From Bacteroidia bacterium (GTDB lineage: Bacteria; Bacteroidota; Bacteroidia; Flavobacteriales; Flavobacteriaceae): a stretch of DNA of 64,000 bases. Under the pieces are notes generated by a model. It was not told where the DNA came from. It was given only the letters and a program-made list of their open reading frames with translations, and did no database searches. The stretch covers positions 232,160 to 296,159 of the forward strand of contig JAUIMB010000004.1 of the NCBI GenBank assembly GCA_030432635.1, written 5' to 3'. Below are positions 55,302-61,942 of this stretch, in pieces. Position 1 is the first letter of the stretch; the number at the start of each line of letters is the position of its first letter. A program made the position numbers and the translations under genes.

Positions 55302-56822
55302 TTAATTGTTGATTATGAATTCCTTGGTTTTGTTGACATAAGGATACATAACCACGTCTTTTGTAAAGGTAGGTATTAAATCTCTAATTTGATTATATAC
55401 TTCCTTTGTTTTTGAAGATACTTTGTCATGAATCTCTAAATAATCAATTGCTTGTACAATTGTAATCAATTCTATAGACAAAACCTCATAAGCGTTTTCT
55501 ATGACTTGCTTTGTAATCAATGCAGCATTCGTTCCCATGCTAACAATGTCTTGATTATCATTGTTGTTAGGGATACTATGTACATACATTGGATTGGAAA
55601 GCATCTGGTTTTCAGCCGTAGTGGAAGTTGCTGTAAACTGAACACCTTGCATGCCAAAATTTAAGCCTAGGGTTCCTAGGTTTACAAAAGGAGGAAGGAT
55701 GTCATTTAACCTTGAATTTAATAAGTAGTTTAGTTGTCGTTCAGCTAACATGCTCATCTTCGCTACAACAATTTTCAATTTATCCATCTCAAGCGATACA
55801 TAATCACCATGGAAATTTCCACCGTGATACACATGTTCTTTTTCAACATTGACAATAGGGTTGTCGTTTGCAGAGTTGACTTCTTCAAAAAGAATCTTCT
55901 CGACACTGTTAAGGGTGTCTAAAACTGGACCTAAAATTTGAGGTACACAACGTAAAGAGTAATATTCTTGAACTTTCTCCTTAAACTTCACAACATCATT
56001 ATCGCCTTTATATAAATGGTGCTCACGTTTTCTGGTTAAGGCACTATCGGATAGATGGGTCCTCATCATTTTTGCGATCTCACGTTGTCCTATATGTTTT
56101 TTTGAGTCATTTAATTCAAAGGAAAGGTGGTCGTCATAAGCTTGTACAATTTCATTAATGGATGCTGAAGCTGCAGTCATCCAATTCAATAATCGTCTAG
56201 TACGAATCACATTTACAATACCGATGCCTGTCATAACAGATGTACCGTTCATAAGGGCAAGGCCTTCTCTGAGCTCAACCGAAATAGGTTTTAGGTTTTC
56301 TTTTTCGAAAACAACCTTGGTCGATTGTCGCTCACCTTGATAAAATACTTCCCCTTCACCAATCAATACAAGTGCTAGATGTGCTAATTGTACCAAATCA
56401 CCACTTGCACCAACACCTCCATGTTGATAGATTAAAGGAGTAATGTCTCTATTGATAAGCTCTGCCATGAGTTCAATTACAGATCTATGAACTCCTGAAT
56501 GTCCTAGGGACAATGTGTTAAGTCTTGCCAACATTGCTGCCTTAACATATATTGGAGGTAGCGGGTTACCAGTTCCTGAAGCATGGCTTCGAATTAGATT
56601 GTACTGAAGTTCAATACGATCAGCATCCTTGATCTTGTATTGAGCCATCGGTCCAAACCCTGTATTTACGCCATATATGACTTTATTTTCTGAAAACGAT
56701 TTCAAGAAGTTGAAGCTTTTATCAACTCTATCCAGAACAGTTTTATGTATTTCAATATTTTGATTTTCGAAGATTACCTTGTAAAAATCTTCAATCCCTA
56801 AGGTTCCATTATATGCAAGCAT
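55302..56822 (-). CDS. Aromatic amino acid ammonia-lyase, probably tyrosine-specific
   Basis: A 506-residue HAL/PAL/TAL-family enzyme. The MIO cofactor forms from Ala-Ser-Gly 139-141 in GGVGASGDLVQ; VIYGVNTGFGP (Tyr 50) and NNNDNQDIVSMG are other active-site segments. From memory, long stretches match the Flavobacterium johnsoniae tyrosine ammonia-lyase of its flexirubin cluster. Its expected reaction is L-tyrosine to 4-coumarate plus ammonia. The substrate-selectivity pair is Ser-His (79-80, RSHASG), as in histidine lyases and in that tyrosine lyase. It is the first gene of the 31-gene operon; a promoter lies at 56893-56920. Confidence 0.88.
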   Translation of the reverse strand: MLAYNGTLGIEDFYKVIFENQNIEIHKTVLDRVDKSFNFLKSFSENKVIYGVNTGFGPMAQYKIKDADRIELQYNLIRSHASGTGNPLPPIYVKAAMLARLNTLSLGHSGVHRSVIELMAELINRDITPLIYQHGGVGASGDLVQLAHLALVLIGEGEVFYQGERQSTKVVFEKENLKPISVELREGLALMNGTSVMTGIGIVNVIRTRRLLNWMTAASASINEIVQAYDDHLSFELNDSKKHIGQREIAKMMRTHLSDSALTRKREHHLYKGDNDVVKFKEKVQEYYSLRCVPQILGPVLDTLNSVEKILFEEVNSANDNPIVNVEKEHVYHGGNFHGDYVSLEMDKLKIVVAKMSMLAERQLNYLLNSRLNDILPPFVNLGTLGLNFGMQGVQFTATSTTAENQMLSNPMYVHSIPNNNDNQDIVSMGTNAALITKQVIENAYEVLSIELITIVQAIDYLEIHDKVSSKTKEVYNQIRDLIPTFTKDVVMYPYVNKTKEFIINN

Positions 56823-56854
56823 CTATATTTTTTTAGTCCAATTTTTGTAAAAAA

Positions 56855-56887
56855 TTGCAATAGCTAACTATAAAGTAGTTATTTTTG
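56855..56887 (+). promoter_or_regulatory. Promoter of the halogenase-like gene
   Basis: TATTTTTG at 56880-56887 is an exact TAnnTTTG -7 element on the plus strand, 33 nt before the ATG at 56920. TTG at 56855-56857, 22 nt upstream, is a possible -33 element. The -7 box ends only 5 nt before that of the opposing operon promoter. Confidence 0.6.
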
Positions 56888-56892
56888 AGTTG

Positions 56893-56920
56893 CAAATATA
56901 ATAAATTAATTATGCTCCAA
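56893..56920 (-). promoter_or_regulatory. Promoter of the flexirubin-type operon
   Basis: The minus strand reads TATATTTG at 56900-56893, an exact -7 element, giving a leader of roughly 64 nt before the lyase ATG at 56822. A TTG at 56920-56918, 17 nt upstream, is a possible though close -33 element; it overlaps the first base of the halogenase start codon. The promoter interlocks with the one at 56855-56887. Confidence 0.55.
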
Positions 56921-58176
56921 TGAAAATCAAGGACGCTCAAATTGATGTTTTAATTATTGGTGCTGGACCTTCTGGATGTGTCGCAGCTGCCCATTTAAAA
57001 AATCAAGGATTAAATGTTAAAGTTGTAGAAAAAAGTATCTTCCCAAGATTTGTGATTGGCGAGAGTTTACTTCCAAGATGTATGGATCATTTTGAGGAAG
57101 TAGGTCTTCTGGAACCCCTAAAGCAAGCGGGATTTGAAATAAAACGAGGCGCTCGCTTCCTTAGAGGTGATGTCGTATGCAACTTTGATTTCAGTAAAAA
57201 ATTCACCGATGGATGGGATTGGACTTGGCAAGTGCCTAGAGCTGATTTCGACTCCATTTTGGCTAATGAACTCATAAATAAGGGTGTTGATGTTGCTTTT
57301 GGTCATGAAGTTATTGACGTAGATTTTGATGACAATGGCCATTCTACGACCTCTGTTAAGGATGAACACGGACAAATGTATGCGATCAATGCTAAATTCA
57401 TTATTGATTCTAGTGGTTATGGTCGCGTTTTACCACGTTTGCTTGGATTGGATAAACCTTCTGAATTACCAGAGCATTCGTCGTTGTTCACACATGTTAA
57501 GGATATAAAACGACCTGAGGGAGAAGAAGGTACCTTAATTACTTTCGATGTATTGGATAAGGATACATGGCTATGGGTCATCCCGTTTTCTAATGGGAAC
57601 ACCAGTATTGGTTTTGTGACTACAACAACCTATATGGACTCTTTTGAAGGGAACACGACCGAAAGGCTTCAAGAAATGTTGAAACTTTCGAAGTACTATC
57701 ACGATCGTTTTGAAGGTGTAGACTTTTTGTTTGACCCTATTTGTATTCAGAATTACTCTAAATCTGTAACCCAAATTTACGGTAAGGGATATGCCTTGAC
57801 TGGAAATAGCTCTGAGTTTTTGGATCCAATTTTTTCCTCTGGTGTGACTTTTGCAACAGAGTCTGGTTTGGCTGCAGCCAAAATTATTGCAAGGGAGTTA
57901 AAAGGTGAAACGGTTAATTGGGAAAAAGAATACGCAGGTTATATTAAATATGGTGTTGAGGTTTTTGCCAGTTATGTAAAAGAGTGGTATACTGAAAATC
58001 TTCAGACACTGTTTTTCCATAGACCAGAGAATCCTGATATTAAACGTCAAATTTGTGCAGTATTAGCTGGTTATGTTTGGGATGAATCAAACCCATTTGT
58101 GAAGAAGCATGATCGAGCAGTGCGAACCTTAGCTCATTTGATAAATATGGAACAAAAAGAAAAAGCGAACATTTGA
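56920..58176 (+). CDS. Flavin-dependent halogenase-like oxidoreductase
   Basis: A 418-residue FAD protein. GAGPSG at residues 14-19 is the FAD loop and FPRFVIGESLLPRC follows as in halogenases. The halogenase signature WxWxIP is seen as WLWVIP at residues 217-222, a Lys at 75 (FEIKRG) matches the chloramine-forming Lys region, and SSEFLDPIFSSGVTFA is the usual later motif. It may chlorinate the aryl ring, as flexirubins can be chlorinated. Lacking a test, a plain aromatic hydroxylase is the alternative. It is transcribed away from the operon from an interlocked promoter. Confidence 0.78.
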   Translation: MKIKDAQIDVLIIGAGPSGCVAAAHLKNQGLNVKVVEKSIFPRFVIGESLLPRCMDHFEEVGLLEPLKQAGFEIKRGARFLRGDVVCNFDFSKKFTDGWDWTWQVPRADFDSILANELINKGVDVAFGHEVIDVDFDDNGHSTTSVKDEHGQMYAINAKFIIDSSGYGRVLPRLLGLDKPSELPEHSSLFTHVKDIKRPEGEEGTLITFDVLDKDTWLWVIPFSNGNTSIGFVTTTTYMDSFEGNTTERLQEMLKLSKYYHDRFEGVDFLFDPICIQNYSKSVTQIYGKGYALTGNSSEFLDPIFSSGVTFATESGLAAAKIIARELKGETVNWEKEYAGYIKYGVEVFASYVKEWYTENLQTLFFHRPENPDIKRQICAVLAGYVWDESNPFVKKHDRAVRTLAHLINMEQKEKANI

Positions 58177-58188
58177 TGTTCGCTTTTT
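58160..58188. terminator. Bidirectional terminator including the end of the halogenase-like gene
   Basis: AAAAAGCGAACAT at 58160-58172 and ATGTTCGCTTTTT at 58176-58188 form a perfect 13-bp stem with a 3-nt loop. The last codons and the TGA (58174-58176) of the halogenase-like gene lie inside it. A-run on one side and T-run on the other let it work for this gene and for the convergent gene at 58212. Confidence 0.85.
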
Positions 58189-58211
58189 CTTTTTGTTATA
58201 TCGCTAAGAAC

Positions 58212-58817
58212 TTATTTGGCTTTCTTTCTTAAATGTGCCGCAAACGTCTTTGCTAGCTTGGCATAAGCTTCGGCAATTCTGTAGCCCGAGTTGTAATCGT
58301 TACCCATGGCTCCATAACCTTCCGCCTTTTTATAATCAACTGCAAAAAGGATGTTATCTGGCGCATCGTTTTTGTATACATATAATGTCGCGTTGATTTT
58401 AGAATTCTGTCTCATTACACCTACATTATATCCAGCATACATAAATGTGGTATGTACTTTTATTGTGTATTCGGCTTCATCGTAATCCTTTCCAACCTTG
58501 ATTTCACCTTTTTTGAATCTTTTATTGAATGATTCAATAAATTTAGGCTCATATCTGTCAGCTCTATCAGCAAACCAACTCTTTTTGAATTCCTCACCAG
58601 ATCCAGGATTTTTTTCTTCTCTTTTTTGCATTTTATCCTTTAAGAACTCCTCTTCGTTATCGTATTTAGGAATCTCAAGATTGGAATAATCAAATACAAG
58701 GTTGTATTTTGCTATTCCTTTTAAATTTTTCCAATCACCTTCCTTAACTTTTGCTTTTTGAGCGTACATAAAGCTAACACATAAGGTCATTAAAATAAAT
58801 GTTGTAATTTTTTTCAT
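58212..58817 (-). CDS. Secreted protein of unknown function
   Basis: A 201-residue protein with a signal peptide (KKITTFILMTLCVSFMYAQ). The mature part is rich in Lys and Glu: FLKDKMQKREEKNPGSGEEFKKSWFADRADRYEPKFIESFNKRFKKG, then YTIKVHTTFMYAGYNVGVMR and ATLYVYKN. The end (YRIAEAYAKLAKTFAAHLRKK) is helical. It resembles small flavobacterial secreted proteins without assigned function. It is monocistronic; a minus-strand TACATTTG at 58849-58842, 25 nt before the ATG, is a candidate -7 box. Confidence 0.65.
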   Translation of the reverse strand: MKKITTFILMTLCVSFMYAQKAKVKEGDWKNLKGIAKYNLVFDYSNLEIPKYDNEEEFLKDKMQKREEKNPGSGEEFKKSWFADRADRYEPKFIESFNKRFKKGEIKVGKDYDEAEYTIKVHTTFMYAGYNVGVMRQNSKINATLYVYKNDAPDNILFAVDYKKAEGYGAMGNDYNSGYRIAEAYAKLAKTFAAHLRKKAK

Positions 58818-59065
58818 GATAAATTAATTTTTAAGACATCACAAATGTATTAATTTTTCGTTCTATTCTAATTAGATTGATTATAAATAATTAAGATGTG
58901 CAGATTGACTGTTATATTATTGTTCACTGTAGAAAGAAACAGGTAGAATTTTAAATCATTTCTTAGCCCAAATTGCATACTCATTAATTTGAGCATCCTC
59001 TAGAATTATATTGTTGAAGGGTATTTATTCTCAAACAAATTGACAGATGCCAATGAGGTAAATGT

Positions 59066-59081
59066 ATTATGCGTGCATAAT
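59066..59081. promoter_or_regulatory. Perfect palindromic operator before the nitronate monooxygenase gene
   Basis: ATTATGC-GT-GCATAAT is a 16-nt perfect inverted repeat lying 6 nt upstream of the -7 box at 59088, between the -33 and -7 positions. Its size and AT-rich ends fit a homodimeric repressor such as a MarR/HxlR type. No such regulator is encoded beside it; the AraC-type gene downstream is the only candidate in view. Confidence 0.55.
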
Positions 59082-59087
59082 ATTTAT

Positions 59088-59095
59088 TATATTTG
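59088..59095 (+). promoter_or_regulatory. -7 promoter element of the nitronate monooxygenase gene
   Basis: TATATTTG matches TAnnTTTG exactly, 17 nt before the ATG at 59112. Transcription would start close to 59102, which rules out the longer reading frame from 59040. Confidence 0.55.
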
Positions 59096-59111
59096 CTCCA
59101 ATTCAACATTT

Positions 59112-60071
59112 ATGCATATGCAAACCGTCACAAAACTTACAAAGCTCCTGAATATTAAGTATCCCATTATTCAAGCACCAATGTTTTTGGTGTCAAACGT
59201 GGCTATGGTTACAGAAGCAATGAATTCTGGAATTGCTGGATGTATACCTGCTTTAAACTATAGGACTTTGGACGAATTGCGAGATGCAATAAAAGCACTT
59301 AAGACCAACAGAGTTGAAGGCGGTTCATTTGGGTTTAACCTAATCGTCAATAAATCCAATGTCAAATACCAAAGTCAATTGAAGGTGTTGTGTGAAGAAG
59401 GGTGTGATTTTATTATCACTTCATTGGGTAGTCCTGAAGAAACTATAAGAGAGGCACATGCTGTTGGGATTAAAGTGTTTTGTGATGTAACGGATTTGCA
59501 CTTTGCCAAAAAAGTAGAGCGTTTAGGAGCTGATGCTGCCATTGCTGTTAATAATGAGGCTGGTGGTCATCGTGGAAATTTATCTCCTAAGGACCTAATC
59601 AATCAACTCAACGAAAATTTATCCATTCCTGTGATCTCTGCAGGAGGTGTTGGATGCAAGGCAGATATTGATAAGATGCTAGGTTATGGCGCTGAAGGCG
59701 TCTCTGTTGGGAGTCCGTTCATCGCTTCCGTTGAAGCCAATGTTACTGAAGAGTATAAGCAAGCATGCGTTGATTATGGAGCAGACGATATTGTCATGAC
59801 TGAGCGTATTTCGGGTACGCCATGTACAGTGATTAATACACCTTATGTTCAAAAAATTGGGACAAGGGCTACATGGATTGAAAATGTATTGAACAAAAAC
59901 CGAAAGCTTAAGAAATGGGTTAAGATGATTCGATTTTCTATAGGAATGAAAGCTACCGAAAACGCGGCAAAAAAAGCGACGTATAAAACGGTTTGGGTAG
60001 CAGGCCCTAGCATCGAACACACGAATGCAATCCTTCCGGTTCGGGAAATCGTGAAAAAACTTGTGTCCTAA
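59112..60071 (+). CDS. Nitronate monooxygenase-family flavoprotein
   Basis: A 319-residue TIM-barrel FMN protein of the nitronate monooxygenase (2-nitropropane dioxygenase) family. YPIIQAPMFLVSN near the N-terminus, VNNEAGGHRGNLSPKDL (the AGGH motif with the catalytic His), and PVISAGGVG...GAEGVSVGSPF for FMN are all seen. It detoxifies nitronates such as propionate-3-nitronate. The frame is open from 59040, but the promoter at 59088 places the start at ATG 59112 or 59118. An adjacent palindromic operator suggests inducible expression. Confidence 0.88.
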   Translation: MHMQTVTKLTKLLNIKYPIIQAPMFLVSNVAMVTEAMNSGIAGCIPALNYRTLDELRDAIKALKTNRVEGGSFGFNLIVNKSNVKYQSQLKVLCEEGCDFIITSLGSPEETIREAHAVGIKVFCDVTDLHFAKKVERLGADAAIAVNNEAGGHRGNLSPKDLINQLNENLSIPVISAGGVGCKADIDKMLGYGAEGVSVGSPFIASVEANVTEEYKQACVDYGADDIVMTERISGTPCTVINTPYVQKIGTRATWIENVLNKNRKLKKWVKMIRFSIGMKATENAAKKATYKTVWVAGPSIEHTNAILPVREIVKKLVS

Positions 60072-60093
60072 TTAACTTTGTTAAACTAGGATT

Positions 60094-60954
60094 TTATTTA
60101 ATAGGAAGGTAAAACTCAGTTTTAAGCTTTTCTTCTGAAACACGTTGTGGGTTGCTGATATATTTTTCCATCACAGGAGCATCACGAAGTTCATGTTCGG
60201 TTTGCATCAGCCAATCATTGAATATATAATCGTAAACCTCTGCAAAGTGAGTGTAGCTTCCTTGATATAAAAAGATGGCAAACTTTCCGCCTTTAATGGT
60301 CTTTACGCCAATTTCACCTTCAGGTTTAGCTGCTTTATGAATAACCAAACAGGCATCGTAGTTCACTTTGTTCTCATCGGTAACCTTTGGATCGTCATGT
60401 GGCAATCCCAAATGCTCAATACCTTTTGTAAATAGTTTTTGCGCCTTGACTTGTGCCCATAGTTTTGGCCATGCACTACTGTAGTCAAGAGTTTTGTAAT
60501 TGCCTTGCATTCTAAGATAGAGACATTGCTTGTCTGCCATAGTCTTGATTTTAGGCTTTTTAATATTCAGTTCAAGTGCCATTGGTTTTTTAGTTTTTAT
60601 GGTGAACGTTTTGTCATTTCTATAGCCACTAGGTGTTATGCCAAATTGTTTTTTGAACATTTTCGACAATGCTGAAGGTGTTTCAAATCCTACTTTGTAT
60701 GCGATGTTCTCTATGCTTAGATCGGTATAGCGTATCATTTTTGCAGCAGTTTCCAATCGTATTCTTGAGATATATGTTCCAATAGGTTCTCCTAATAGTG
60801 CTCTGCTTATTCTGTGGAAATGGAATTCAGAAAAGTGGGATAGTTCAGCCAAGGTTTTTACTTGTAATTTCTCGTCCAAATTATTATGAATGTATTGAAT
60901 AATTATATTTATGCGTTCATGGTAAAACGCTTTGTTGGTTTCTTTGAAAGCCAT
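60094..60954 (-). CDS. AraC-family regulator with GyrI-like domain
   Basis: A 286-residue Rob/SoxS-like regulator. The N-terminal 110 residues hold two AraC-type helix-turn-helix units (KTLAELSHFSEFHFHRISRALLGEPIGTYISRIRLE and SIENIAYKVGFETPSALSKMFKKQFGITPSGYR). The rest is a GyrI-like small-molecule-binding domain (KTMADKQCLYLRMQGNYKTL, GGKFAIFLYQGSYTHFAEVYDYI). It may respond to amphipathic or toxic compounds. It faces the nitronate monooxygenase tail to tail. A TATTTTTG at 60980-60973, 19 nt before the ATG, is a candidate -7 box. Confidence 0.88.
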   Translation of the reverse strand: MAFKETNKAFYHERINIIIQYIHNNLDEKLQVKTLAELSHFSEFHFHRISRALLGEPIGTYISRIRLETAAKMIRYTDLSIENIAYKVGFETPSALSKMFKKQFGITPSGYRNDKTFTIKTKKPMALELNIKKPKIKTMADKQCLYLRMQGNYKTLDYSSAWPKLWAQVKAQKLFTKGIEHLGLPHDDPKVTDENKVNYDACLVIHKAAKPEGEIGVKTIKGGKFAIFLYQGSYTHFAEVYDYIFNDWLMQTEHELRDAPVMEKYISNPQRVSEEKLKTEFYLPIK

Positions 60955-61039
60955 TTCCTTTGTTTAATGTTTCAAAAATAGATTTAAAATGTCGGAAGTA
61001 ATGTTCCTAACTTGCTAAGTCTATGGTTAGGAGGTAAGA

Positions 61040-61618
61040 TTACTGGAAATCTTTAAAAACTGAAGATTTTATGCTTGGCCATTCTTCAGAAAGCATGCCA
61101 TAACAACATGTGTTACGTCGATATCCATCTGTCATTAGGGTGTCCTGACGCAAAATGCCTTCCAAAGTGGCTCCTAATTTTTCAACAGCACGTCTTGAGC
61201 GTTGATTACGTTCGTCAACTCGAAATTCTACTTTCTCGAACCCAAGGTTTTCAAAGGCATAACAAAGCATCAAGAACTTCATGTGTTTGTTAAGACCAGT
61301 TCCTTGGAAGGCTTTGCCTATCCAAGTCCATCCTATGTGTAAGGTCTTGTTTTTCCAATGGATATGTCCAAATCGTGTACTTCCAGCATATGCTCCAGTA
61401 GCCTTGTCATACACTAAAAAAGGAATAGTGTTACGATGCTCATAGCCTTTGACAGCAATTTCAATGTAGTCTTTTAAGGCATTTTCTGTCGAAATTTCAC
61501 TAGGCGAATATCTCAAAAGATTTTTTTCTGTTGAAATGCCACGAAGGTTTTGATAGTTGGCGCGATCTAAAAGTGTGAGTTTTACTCTATCGTTTTCAAT
61601 AACAGGGACGGAAAGCAT
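61040..61618 (-). CDS. GNAT-family N-acetyltransferase, RimL type
   Basis: A 192-residue RimJ/RimL-type acetyltransferase. VKLTLLDRANYQNL starts the fold, IGWTWIGKAFQGTGLNKHMKFLML contains motif A (QGTGLN, standing for Q/RxxGxG/A), and VEFRVDERNQRSRRAVEKLGATLEG is motif B with the C-terminal Asn-Ser-like helix. The substrate is unknown. It is monocistronic. Confidence 0.85.
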   Translation of the reverse strand: MLSVPVIENDRVKLTLLDRANYQNLRGISTEKNLLRYSPSEISTENALKDYIEIAVKGYEHRNTIPFLVYDKATGAYAGSTRFGHIHWKNKTLHIGWTWIGKAFQGTGLNKHMKFLMLCYAFENLGFEKVEFRVDERNQRSRRAVEKLGATLEGILRQDTLMTDGYRRNTCCYGMLSEEWPSIKSSVFKDFQ

Positions 61619-61942
61619 GTTAAAACATTAATTTGAATTTAAAAGTAATAATTTCAAAAAATAAATGTCAAGAGATTTTAACAAAATTCCAGATGGATAT
61701 ATCGTTATAGTATATCCCTTAACATTTCCTCTATAAAAGACTGTATTTCAACGAATTCTTTGCTTCACTTCAATTGATTACACCTATATTCGGTTTAAAC
61801 TTCCCCTTGTTAGGTATTTATTGAGAACTATCTAACTAATGTAATAGCATTTTAATTTAGGTTGATTAATAGCCAAATCGACCCAAATTCTGCGTAAAAA
61901 GTAATCTATAATGTCATGGTTTAACTTAAAACCAATTACATT
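61619..61942. other. 324-nt intergenic region
   Basis: Very AT-rich DNA between the acetyltransferase start and the adhesin start. No reading frame of note, no terminator hairpin and no exact TAnnTTTG element was found on either strand. It probably contains divergent promoters with weaker boxes. Confidence 0.4.

Noticed and set aside
59040..59111. N-terminal extension of the nitronate monooxygenase from a TTG
   Set aside because: The -7 box at 59088 and the palindrome lie inside it, and the family N-terminus begins at the later ATG.
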